From assembly GCA_023974075.1 (NCBI GenBank), contig CM043800.1:32672952-32736951 (forward strand): a stretch of 64,000 nucleotides of DNA. Direction: 5' to 3'. Below are positions 1 to 9,656 of this stretch, piece by piece; positions within the stretch are counted from its first letter, which is position 1, and every line of letters begins with the position of its first letter. The notes beneath the pieces were generated by a model. It was not told the origin of the DNA, did no database searches, and saw only the letters and a list, made by a program, of their open reading frames with translations. This DNA is from Chaenocephalus aceratus. Its lineage: Eukaryota > Chordata > Actinopteri > Perciformes > Channichthyidae. Made by a program: the position numbers and the translations under genes.

Positions 1-45
1 GACTTTGCATCACTGCTAACGATTGGAGAAAGCTATAGGTGTGTG

Positions 46-113
46 CCCTCACACACACACGCGCGCGCGCACACGCACACACACACGCGCGCGCGCACGC
101 ACACGCACACAAA
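46..113. repeat. Compound CA/CG dinucleotide repeat
   Basis: Alternating purine-pyrimidine tract that switches between CA and CG dinucleotides, with several runs of four or five CG steps. CG/CA alternation is the classic composition for left-handed Z-DNA; that structural statement is general knowledge, not something visible here. Confidence 0.9.
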
Positions 114-1400
114 CTCACTCTCCTCTACACAGAAATGTTCTCCAATCTCAGGACCCCCTATGTGATTCTATTAATAGCTAATACACACCACCATTAGCAT
201 GCATTGGAACCTCCCCTGCACTATTAATAGGACATGTCCAAATCACTGCTGTCGCATTAGCGGCTAACCGCTACAGCGCGGGGAGTTTAAGTGTTGCTAA
301 CCGAGCGTGCCTGGTTTATTATGCCTTGTGTGAATAATAAAATACCCGACTCTCTCTCTCTTACTTGTCGTCCCTCTATTTCTCTAACTCTCTCTTTCCA
401 AGCCTCGTTCTCCCTACCACACTCTCTCCCGTCACACCTCCTCTACATACATGGGTGAACTTGGCAGAGCACTTTGTTTGAACATTGAGTAGCTTGCCTT
501 GTATCGTGAATATTTAACTTTCTCCGTCGGGCTGCGGCTACAGCATTGCTAGGGGGGTGGGGGGGGGGTGGGGGGGAATTAAAGGCCGAGTCACTGATTA
601 GTTTAGTTTGAATTTATGTCAGTCCCATCTACGTCTCTCTTTTCCTTCCATAATGCTGCCATTTTTAGGAATGGATCAACTTTTAAATACATTTGAAATG
701 TGATAATTATCCTTAAAACAAAATGTGGTAAAACAATAGTTCTTGTCTCATATTGGTAATGTATTTGTTCTTTCATTCAGACTCGTTAGTAATGGGTTTT
801 TAGTAAATCCTTTTTCAGAACCATGTAGACAAAAACATCGTTTCATCATTATTAATTGTAATGTTTCCATCAAGCTTTACTTTTGTGAGTTTATCTATTA
901 ATTAACCTGAATATCTTTTGTGTGCCTTCGGTCAGAACAACTATGTAATTTGTTTACACCAGCCCTCTGTGTAATTATAATCTGCAGTTTAAAGGAAATT
1001 ACTAATTTACTATGAAAATAATCACCAGATCAATTGATTTAAAAATAGTAAACAACCTTATTTTTTTTAGAAAACTCTCAAATTCATTCTGAACATTAAA
1101 TATCAGTCCACAAGAAATACTTTGAAAATATTAAGGAATTTGGAAAACAAGACATACAAATAAGTTGTATTTAGTTCAGTTGTTGCACAATGAAATATGC
1201 ATTCATGTAGAATAACAAGGGTTGTCAGAGGATTTTTAAATGATAAAGTGTGGTATGGTAGACAACTATGATATGTGTCAAGTGAATAAAATCCTCCCAA
1301 AAGGTTTTTATACCGTACACATTTAGAACACAACTTTATAAACTGTGTCATGTTACAGTAAAGACTTCCTGTGTCTTTATCTCATCCAGCACCTCTTTTA
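114..1400. other. AT-rich non-coding DNA
   Basis: No convincing exon, RNA gene or mobile element. A G-run (552-576) and a pyrimidine-rich stretch (about 349-440) are the only notable local features. Confidence 0.6.
552..576 (+). other. G-run, possible G-quadruplex
   Basis: Three G blocks of 6, 10 and 7 bases separated by single T residues. The blocks are long enough to supply four or more G-triplets, so the plus strand could fold as a G-quadruplex. Confidence 0.6.
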
Positions 1401-1535
1401 GAGTTACTTTTCTGCTCTCGATCTTCTCCTCTAACTAGGTTTCCCTTTCCACCCAACACCCCCACCTTTCCCTCCTTCCTCTCTCTTCTCATGTCTTCTC
1501 TCTCTTCTTCTATCCTTTCCCTCCCTCGTCTCATG
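1401..1535 (+). other. Pyrimidine-rich tract ending in a splice-acceptor-like CAG
   Basis: About 130 bases dominated by C and T, ending in GCAG at 1535. It resembles an unusually long polypyrimidine tract before a 3' splice site. The sequence after it (1536-1625) is open in two frames and is followed by a GTATGT. See the matching finding; real splicing is unproven. Confidence 0.35.
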
Positions 1536-2013
1536 CAGAGGAGGTTCCCTTGGGACGGAGTTTTCATGTATCACGCCAACAAGCCGAGAACAAGAGGCGA
1601 GGAGTCTTAAATGTCCTGCTAAACTGTATGTGCTTTTCCTTCTCTCTGTTGTTCCTTCGCTCCCTACCTTCCTCTGTAGCTCTCATTACCTCTTGTTTCT
1701 CACAGGAGGCTGTTAGCTCTGCACAATCTTTGTCGCTTTCTAAAAAGATTTTTTTTTTGTGTAGTGTAAGAGCGGGTCTCGCTAAAGCATATTTTTTAGG
1801 AATTGTTTTGAATTTAAAATCATGAAAATGTTTTGTGCTGTTTATATAATTGACAGTCTATTCTATTGGAATACACATTTTGGTATGCCTAAGTGAAAAT
1901 CATGCACTAACAGATACAGAACATTTATAGTTTTGTGTTAGATCTTTGGTGGATGCTCAATAGTTTACATCAGATAGTACATCTCCTGAAGACTGTGGTC
2001 TAAAGTCAATTTG

Positions 2014-2241
2014 TCCAGCAGTGGCTCAGTCAGTAGGGGCTTGGAGTGGGAGCTGTAGGGTCGCCGGTTCAAGTCCCTGACCAGACCTAAAATATGGAGT
2101 GTGGATTGCTACTTGGAGAGGTCCCAGTTCACCTCCCGCCCTGCCGTGGTGCCCTTGAGCAAGGCACCGGCGGACACCCCCCTCACTCCCATCGGGCGCT
2201 GTGCAATAGCTGCCCACTGCTCCTAGTACTAGACTCCTGGT
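2014..2241 (+). mobile_element. tRNA-derived SINE, 5' part
   Basis: Pol III-type internal promoter. An A-box-like TGGCTCAGTCAG lies at 2022-2033 and a B-box GGTTCAAGTCC at 2066-2076. A body follows with the CTTGAGCAAGGCACC and CTGCCCACTGCTCCTAG words common in teleost SINEs. The copy stops at 2241, where a solo LTR is inserted, and resumes at 2648/2653. Family name not assigned. The tRNA origin rests on the two boxes and their spacing. Confidence 0.75.
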
Positions 2242-2647
2242 TGTGGGGGAAACCTCTGTAGCAATGGAGAGTCAGGACTCAGAGAGACACGAGGAGAGTT
2301 GGAGCTTTGATGGCAAACACTGATGATTTATTTGGAGTTTCGGCCGGAGGATTCACATCACAAGTCACAGCAGCCACGGTCTGACTGCACGGGAGAGTTG
2401 CCACGTCAATTCTGAAGAACTCTCCCCCAGACCCCTGTATTTAGCTAGTTCCGAGAGCATCATCAACATGCTGCATAACGAGATAGAATCATAACACCTC
2501 TATCAGCTGACGCCAACAGGCAGGAGCAGGGAGACAGAACACTGAGAGCACAGCAGCCAAGGTTACGAGGTGCGTGTGCTCAGTCAGGACAGTTTGAACT
2601 GATAAACTGGGTCAAAGTTATGGGCCTTGGAAAATATTTCCCCAACA
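2242..2647 (-). mobile_element. Solo LTR of an LTR retrotransposon
   Basis: A 406-bp segment that starts TG and ends CA on both strands, with imperfect inverted ends (TGTGGGGGAAAC at the left, TGTTGGGGAAAT read inward from the right). It is flanked by a 5-bp direct repeat CTGGT (2237-2241 and 2648-2652), the expected target-site duplication. Read on the minus strand it has a TATA-like TAAATACAG (complement of 2435-2444) and an AATAAA signal (complement of about 2327-2332) roughly 110 bp downstream, giving a U3-R-U5 arrangement. No gag, pol or second LTR is present, so it is a solo LTR left by recombination. A 5-bp duplication fits several LTR groups (for example Gypsy or ERV), so no class is assigned. 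Confidence 0.75.
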
Positions 2648-2652
2648 CTGGT

Positions 2653-2720
2653 ACTAGGATGGGTTAAAAGCAGAGAACACATGTCACTGTGTGTGCTGTG
2701 TGCTCTGCATGTGCACCCCT
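2653..2720 (+). mobile_element. tRNA-derived SINE, 3' part
   Basis: Resumes the SINE after the LTR. TACTAGGATGGGTTAAAAGC and the following TGT-rich end match the usual continuation of the fish SINE body that breaks off at 2241. Removing 2242-2652 (the LTR plus one CTGGT copy) restores a continuous SINE. Confidence 0.65.
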
Positions 2721-3553
2721 CCCTATTCTCTAATTTAAGATCCAATCCAGCTTTTTCTCTTCTTTCGCTGATGTTCCTTATTCGTAGGTAATGGCTCTTA
2801 ATGTACCAGGACCAGTCCTTCATCCTAGCCTCCTTGAATTTGCCATTAGTCTATCATGAGGTCAAGGGCTATAGGCAAGACCCAAAACAGCAATGGCCCA
2901 TTATTTCTCAAGGAAATTGATTATTGATTGGGAACAACAACAGAACTGATTGAAGGTGGAGAGAAAACGACAAGATGGAGCGACGAAAGAGCAGGAGAGG
3001 GACTGAGGGCTCAATGAAGAATGATTGAAGCATGTCACACAGCAGACGGGACAGGAAATGAAACAGAGAGCGACTACAATTTACCTAGATCCCCTGTGGA
3101 ATCCACAGATTGGTTTCGCTCCCGCCTTTATCCCTTTCTTCCATCTTCTCCTCTTTTTTTTAAGGGCAACCTATAATTTATCCCCCTTATATTCTCATCT
3201 TTTTCTCTCACTATATTGTCACAAAACTATACGGCACCTAAGTTGAGTTTATCTTAAGTTAACTATATCGTGTTATCTCTGGCTTAATGTGTATGTTGGT
3301 GTGTGTGTGTGTGTTGGGATATATAGCTGTTATATGTGCTGTATATGACCGTGTGTGTGTGTGAGGTCCAAGTTCCTGCAGTGTTGACAGGTCTCTTGCA
3401 TGTCCCGGCCACTCTAGACGAACCAAGGTTGGGTTTAATCTTATAATGGCTGAGAGAAGGCCTCCTTAAAGCAAATCACAATGCATTGACCAAAAGACTC
3501 ATGCATTATTCAGTTCCTTTTTATTTTTTTACATAACACACAACCTCAGCAAT

Positions 3554-3554
<1 letters not shown>
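2721..3554. other. Unique non-coding DNA
   Basis: No exon, RNA gene or recognisable mobile element seen. Short TG runs at about 3298-3314 and 3351-3363. Confidence 0.6.

Positions 3555-3629
<75 letters not shown>
3555..3629 (+). repeat. (CT)n microsatellite, about 37 units
   Basis: Uninterrupted CT dinucleotide repeat; homopurine on the minus strand, so H-DNA capable. It runs directly into a short CA-rich stretch. Confidence 0.97.
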
Positions 3630-3634
<5 letters not shown>

Positions 3635-4490
3635 TACACGTGCACACACCCACACACATGCTCATGAGAACTAATGTGTGTGCGTAAAGTGTCACTGCTG
3701 ACTCTCTCTAAGCCCTAAATCACACGGGATTTTGTTGTAATTCCATTAATTGATATGTATCTCTGTTTGGATTGAATCAGCGCACTTGAGCTAATTGCAT
3801 TCCCAACTTCTATTCATGTTGGTGTGTTTTAAATAGCATTTGACAAAAGCCCTTTTGCTGGCAACTAGCAGGATGATTTGTTTGGGCTGTGTGTATTCAT
3901 TAAGGTACCTGATAATACAAAAGTTATGTAATATTTTCATCACAAATAAAATAGACGACATAAAAAAGCCCCTGCTGGTTATACCCTTATAACATCCTCG
4001 ATGGTGCACCATAGATTTGTTGTAAGTCCTGCTGTAAAATATTTGAGTGTAATGTTTCTTGATAAGCACGCTCATGTCTCTTTTGGGATCTCACATTGAA
4101 ATACACTCTATCACCCCGTAGTGTCAGATATACTAATTACAGCCAGATTAAATATTCATTATCACAGCCATTAGGAATATAATCTGATGGAGTGAAACAA
4201 TAAAAATGACATACATACATTTTGATTCTGAATCTATTCTGTTTTATCTGTGTCTCCTTTCTTTGATATTAAATAATATCAAAATGTAATCGGGAAATAC
4301 AAAGATCTTTCCTTCAACTAGTCTGTGGCTTTTGACATGTCCGGCTCTAGATTAATAGCATGTCAAATATAGTTATGTCAAAATAAATTAAATGCGAAAT
4401 TACTAACAGACACTAAACCAAACTGAAAACAAAAAGCGATCAGGAGGTTAGTATGCCCTTGACATTGCATGAAAATAATAAAATGCATGT

Positions 4491-4491
<1 letters not shown>
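3630..4491. other. Unique AT-rich non-coding DNA
   Basis: Nothing recognisable as gene or repeat. Frames on both strands are short and of low-complexity composition. Confidence 0.6.

Positions 4492-4577
<86 letters not shown>
4492..4577 (+). repeat. (CA)n microsatellite, about 43 units
   Basis: Perfect CA repeat. The Cys-Val frame on the minus strand is an artefact of the repeat. Confidence 0.98.
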
Positions 4578-4580
<3 letters not shown>

Positions 4581-5482
4581 GGGTTTGTGTACTTAGCCCC
4601 GTGCATCCTGCCTGCCCCTAATTGGCTCCTCTGCCATAGAGACTCAGGGTGTGTCTCTCTCTCTCTTGCTTCCTTCCATCCTTTTCTCCTCCACGTCCTC
4701 ACCTCCACCCTTAACCCTCACCCACCCACCCTTTTTTCAGAGGGCCTCGGTGTATTCTTTGCCCCTCATCAGCTTTCCCTAAGCACACTGAGGCCAGCGG
4801 TGTAATACAAAACAAAATCAAAATTGGTGTATTCGTAAGGGCTGCTTTTCATCCGTTTGGAAACAGTGAGCTCCCTGCCAGTGGATGTGCTTTCTTTTCA
4901 TCACGACACCAGAGCAGCTTGTAGCAGAATCAGAAATAAGTCACATGAATATATCACATGTTGGTGCTTAATGTGACACTTTTATCTCGTCACAAGCCTT
5001 TTGACCTGGAAATGTTTATTTTTGTCAAACCTAGTTGCCCTTCAACAACTCTTTCATGATGATAAGAGAGACAGAGGATTTCAAAATGTACATTATATAA
5101 ACCCATGGCGATTATTTTATATATGTTGAAATATTTATTTATTTACAATATGTTGGAAACTTAAATGTTATCGATATCAACAAGATTTAACTTAATGGAT
5201 GGGCCTTTTAAGTGTTTCAATATTCTGTTGTAATGTTTCTGTTTTATTTTTTTTGTGACGTGTCGCCAATATCCAACTCAGATTTCGGACACCTTCTATC
5301 AAACTCAAGAAATAAACTCAGTTAGTGAGTTTCCAGATGGAGCCGTTCGCTGTACAGACGGTTGTTTTTAGGTTATTTGGAATATTGTCCTGTTTCAAGA
5401 GACAGCTTAGCCCCTATTTGGCCCGAGGGGACACTTATAAACACATGAATATGCCCCGACCCAGACACAAAGAGATGACACC
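4578..5482. other. Unique non-coding DNA
   Basis: AT-rich with a short pyrimidine-rich part (about 4650-4740). No supported gene. Confidence 0.6.
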
Positions 5483-5483
5483 A

Positions 5484-5550
5484 TGCACACACACACACAT
5501 ATTCACACACACATATATTCACACACACATATATTCACACACACACAGAT

Positions 5551-5629
<79 letters not shown>
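5484..5629 (+). repeat. CA microsatellite with 16-bp higher-order repeat
   Basis: Begins as CA blocks broken by TATTC at 5500, 5516, 5532 and 5550 (steps of 16, 16 and 18 bp), then becomes a perfect CA run (about 5553-5629). Confidence 0.95.
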
Positions 5630-5631
<2 letters not shown>

Positions 5632-5728
5632 TATATGTGGAAGACAGACACAAACACAGACAGTGTGGACATAAGCAAGACTGTGCAAGGTGTTTTATGC
5701 ATGCATAAATACACTCATGCATGCATGA

Positions 5729-5734
<6 letters not shown>

Positions 5735-5799
<65 letters not shown>
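5735..5799 (+). repeat. (CA)n microsatellite
   Basis: Perfect CA repeat of about 32 units, preceded by short direct ATGCATGC words. Confidence 0.97.
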
Positions 5800-5801
<2 letters not shown>

Positions 5802-5857
5802 CAGGCCCGTACTTCTACTCACCTTAATTGGCCCACCAAGCATCACTTAAGAAGCCT

Positions 5858-6028
5858 TTGAGACAGAGAGAGTGTGAGATAGACGTGGAGGTGGAGAAGG
5901 GGAGGGGAGTTCAGAGAAACAGACAGAAAAGGGAAAAGAGAGAGAGTCTTGGAGAGGAGGAGGAGATCGGGAAGAGGGAAGAGAGGGAGGGCAGAAGGCA
6001 TGAGGCGGAGAGAGAAAGAAAGCTCCCC
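5858..6028 (+). other. Purine-rich strand-asymmetric stretch
   Basis: Strong excess of A and G on the plus strand with GAGA and GGAG words. No gene is supported; the frames here give only Arg/Glu-rich low-complexity peptides. Confidence 0.5.
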
Positions 6029-6143
6029 GTGTATTTCAGGGGGTAATTACAGATGCAGATTTGCGTTGCCACTTGCAACATGGCTGAATTCATTTCCATC
6101 TTCGCTCTGCCCTTCCCCGGTGCCCCTGGGGAGGTAGAGACAG

Positions 6144-6146
<3 letters not shown>

Positions 6147-6207
<61 letters not shown>
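6147..6207 (+). repeat. (TG)n microsatellite
   Basis: Perfect TG repeat of about 30 units, followed by decaying TG-rich sequence to about 6239. Confidence 0.97.
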
Positions 6208-6209
<2 letters not shown>

Positions 6210-6334
6210 TGTGTTTGTGTGAGAGGTTGTGTGTGTGTTAGTGTTGAAGGAGGCAAATCTGGGAATCTGCATAACAAGCCGGGAAGGAAAGGGAGGCAGA
6301 GTATGAGAAAGAGGAAGCGTTTCTCTGAAGAGAG

Positions 6335-6336
<2 letters not shown>

Positions 6337-6396
<60 letters not shown>
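6337..6396 (+). repeat. (GT)n microsatellite
   Basis: Perfect GT repeat of about 30 units, only 130 bp from the preceding tract. Confidence 0.97.
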
Positions 6397-6399
<3 letters not shown>

Positions 6400-7179
6400 A
6401 GAGGGCACCTTAGACGTTCCTTCCCCTGATTTAAAAGAATACACTGGACAGTCAAGTATGAAGTACCTGTGTGTCTATTTAAAGTTAAGTCAAGTTTGTT
6501 TATTTTTTTAATGATTGCCAAAATAATAAAGCTCTCATAGTTTTCAACCCTCGAACTTGGTGAAAAAAGATGAGGTCAGCAAATAAAGGCATGGAAAGTG
6601 TTTGCGCTAACAGCACATTATGGTTACTTTTAGACTAGATACAGTGGGTGGAATCAGGGCACACCGTTTTATCAGTCACAGTAATATATTCAAAGGTCAA
6701 TTCTAAATATCCCTGTGATTGATAGCTCAGCAAAGCTTCTTGAAATTGGAACCCCACCCACCTGCTGTCCCCCGCACATTTAAACAGGAAGGACAAATAA
6801 TTGTAACTAGTATTTTTTAACAAAGTTCCCTCTGAATCTGTATCTATTACATCTGAACTCTTATTAATATATAATTAAAGACATTTGGCTCTCTATGTTT
6901 AGTTTCTGCCTCTATATGATGAACTAAATCACCTACAAATGCCAAAGTTTCCTTAACTGATATAAGAACAGGAAGCTGGGAACACACTGTTTCCTCTGTG
7001 TGCTGTGTTTCTATGGGGATAATACAGATGTTTGATGCCACAGCAAAGCCCCCATGGTGTGTTTACCTCAGACTTGTCCTTCAGTCAGCTGAAGATTGAT
7101 GGAGAGCCACACTCTCCCAAAGCACACCAGTGTTGATGTAGTGATAGCATATGGCCACCAGGGGCTTACAGATCACAAC

Positions 7180-7181
<2 letters not shown>
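6397..7181. other. Unique non-coding DNA
   Basis: No supported gene or repeat family; AT-rich. Confidence 0.6.
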
Positions 7182-7254
<73 letters not shown>

Positions 7255-7259
7255 GTGTG
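7182..7259 (+). repeat. (TG)n microsatellite, left flank of a small repeat element
   Basis: About 38 TG units with one C change near 7250. Ends where the GGGGAC/TTAGGG-like element begins. Confidence 0.97.
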
Positions 7260-7260
7260 G

Positions 7261-7516
7261 CCTAGCATTACTATACTTGTGGGGACCTAAATCTGTTTAC
7301 ACAGTTACATGTGGGGACTCGCCTCCCTTATGGGGACAAATTGGAGGTCCCCATGAGGGGAATCATTACTTTTAGGGTGAAGACTTGGTTAGGTTTAGGA
7401 TTAGGGTAAGGTTAAGGGTTAGGGTTAGGCATGTGTTGGTTATGGTTAAGGTTAGGATAAGTCTCCAGGAAATGCATGTAAGTCAATGTAATGTCCCCTG
7501 AAGTGATGTATACATG

Positions 7517-7518
<2 letters not shown>
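7261..7518. repeat. MITE-like dispersed repeat with GGGGAC and TTAGGG-like words
   Basis: About 258 bp lying exactly between two TG tracts. It opens with ACTTGTGGGGACC (7275-7287) and closes with GTCCCCTGAAGT (7493-7504), so its ends are imperfect inverted repeats. GGGGAC or GTCCCC words recur inside (about 7313, 7331, 7347). The middle (7388-7460) is a run of GGTTAGG, TTAGGG and GGTTAAG variants. Sequence of this type recurs in fish genomes next to GT repeats; that is recollection, not a search result. No coding capacity. Confidence 0.6.

Positions 7519-7520
<2 letters not shown>

Positions 7521-7576
<56 letters not shown>
7521..7576 (+). repeat. (GT)n microsatellite, right flank of the small repeat element
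   Basis: About 28 GT units directly after the GGGGAC/TTAGGG-like element, on the same strand as the tract at 7182-7259. Confidence 0.97.
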
Positions 7577-7582
<6 letters not shown>

Positions 7583-8144
7583 CTGTGTGTGTGCACGTGT
7601 GTGAGAGAGAAAGTGAGAAGAAGAGTGACAGAAGAGTAGTGACAGGGTGAAAGTCAGTAAAACGGACACAAAGATACAGAAATAGACAGTAGATGTGCAA
7701 AAAACAATTATGTATTTTTGTTTAATCTTTACAGTACATGTGTGCGATTGAGGATGTGTGCATGTGCTTGTGGGCTCGTTGTTCTTATGTAAAGCTCCTT
7801 TGTTTTGCTGTTTGTATGTCCCTGTGTTTGTTTTTGGCCATTGTCTCTGGAGAAAAAGCAAAAGGGAGAGAGACTAAGACAGGGAATCTATCTTAGTTTT
7901 TCATCCCTTTGTGCAATATAACACACACATTTATACACATTACAAATGCACACACACACCCTTTCCTGTAAGACCACCTGGCTTCCCGCTGCCAGTCCGC
8001 CAGCCAGCGCAGCAGCCAGAGACTTGGCCCGATTAATTATCTTCCTGCTAATTGAATGTAGAGGGACTCTACAGGGATGGGTCATTAAACTGATGCAGCG
8101 TATGTTTGTCTCCACTGTTTATCTATCCGCAGCTAAAAGATACA
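7577..8144. other. Non-coding DNA with a possible conserved element
   Basis: Mostly unremarkable. The stretch 7975-8100 mixes GC-rich words with GATTAATTATC and CTAATTGAATG homeodomain-type sites, which is enhancer-like but not proof of conservation. Confidence 0.4.

Positions 8145-8222
<78 letters not shown>
8145..8222 (+). repeat. (CA)n microsatellite
   Basis: Perfect CA repeat of about 39 units. Confidence 0.98.
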
Positions 8223-8227
<5 letters not shown>

Positions 8228-8507
8228 AGCACACACAGACGTACACACACATAAACAAGTGTATACAATGATACACATATCTACACTTGTGCTATAAAAA
8301 GAAATAACGCACCCTCACATTCAGTCTCTTGGACACTCAAACACATACAGGCTTAATACACACATACCCAGTCATTTCCAAATGGATTGAAGTAGATTTA
8401 CAGCTGACTATTAATAATGGATTAGTCAGTCTTTTTAACAACTTTAAAGAAACCAAGCAGTTTCTCATCCAAGCTTCTCAAAGGAGAGCATTTGCAATTA
8501 CATGTTC

Positions 8508-8515
8508 CTTTATGG
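8508..8515. repeat. Left 8-bp target-site duplication of the hAT element
   Basis: CTTTATGG, identical to 9649-9656. Confidence 0.9.
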
Positions 8516-9648
8516 TAGGGGTGGGGAACCTTTTTCCTCTCAACGGCCATTTCAATTTTTTTCAACATCCTCCGAGGGCCGTACAAATTATTGACCTCTG
8601 CTTAAAAATACTAAAATCACAGCCCATTCATTTCGCCTTTCTTTCATGCTGTGCAAAGAAAAAGCAACCTCTTAATCCAGATATCTTACCATGACTCGCG
8701 TATGCATGCACAACGTACACGGTGTGGCATGACCACCAAAACAGAAAGATATGGACACAAGATGTGTGCAAATGTATTTAGTTTCCTATCCATGTGAACA
8801 TGATTTAAGTGGGGGGCGGACCTAACCTCCTCTAGGGGGGTCCAGGGGCATGCTCCCCCTGGAAGATTTTTAATGTTGAAGTTAAAAGCATCAATCTGGT
8901 GCACTTTGGGAGCAACATTAGGAGATATATGGACACATCTCTCAACACCCATATGAAACAGACCTGGAAGCATATTTACTTTTTCTTTATGGATATTTTA
9001 CAAATCACTCTCCTTTCAAACTGTATTCTTGTTTATTAATAACAACTTTTTTTTTGCTGTCATATAGTATTTTATACCTGTTTACTTTATTCCCTTATTT
9101 TTTTATAACTATAATGATCATATGAAGATGTGCCTTTACCTCACTGGTTGGAGAAAAAGCTTCTTATATTCGTTAGCATAGCTAGCTAACCAGATGCTAA
9201 TAACAACAAAGTTATTGACTGTATGATCAGTATGACAGATGAACAGATCGCCACTGGGCTTTCAACTAAAGACACAGACACGTAGGAACTGCGGCATGTG
9301 TACGTCTCCTTATGGGTACTGCTTGGAAATGCCGGAGCGACGTTCTGGTGCTCCCCGTCAGAACTGCACCAGCGCCATATAGAGTTTCTGGCCCCCTGTA
9401 TTACATGGCTCTAAACTGCACCCCTGTCAGACGAGACATATACCACGTGATGACACGTTAGGCTCGTGTTGTGTTCAAGGACCCTGACCGTGGCCAGGAA
9501 AAACAGGCACTCGCTTGTTTAATTATTTTGCGGTCTATATTTCTTTAATTTTTTCTTTTTTGCGTGTGTTTATAAATTACCTCGATGGCCGTACCAAATG
9601 ATCTCGAGGGCCGTATACGGCCCAGGGGCCGGAGGTTCCCCACCCCTG
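8516..9648. mobile_element. hAT-type DNA transposon, non-autonomous
   Basis: A 1133-bp element flanked by a perfect 8-bp direct repeat CTTTATGG (8508-8515 and 9649-9656), the hallmark duplication of the hAT superfamily. The termini are inverted repeats sharing AGGGGTGGGGAACCT (8517-8531 and the complement of 9633-9647); the outermost base differs (T at left, C at right). GAGGGCCGTA-type words recur just inside the ends (8573, 9583, 9604), as expected for subterminal transposase-binding repeats, and a 16-bp perfect palindrome lies at 9608-9623. No frame looks like a hAT transposase, so the copy must have been moved in trans. Orientation is not determined. Confidence 0.88.
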
Positions 9649-9656
9649 CTTTATGG
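9649..9656. repeat. Right 8-bp target-site duplication of the hAT element
   Basis: CTTTATGG, identical to 8508-8515; no divergence in the pair. Confidence 0.9.

Noticed and set aside
2257..2496. Alternative, shorter LTR boundaries with a 4-bp CCTC duplication
   Set aside because: The 2242-2647 boundaries give a 5-bp duplication, inverted ends and an exact restoration of the interrupted SINE, which the shorter choice does not explain.
6478..6530. Possible inverted LINE tail (AAGTCAAGTTTGTTTATTTT)
   Set aside because: Similarity limited to a few AT-rich words; no tail or duplication.
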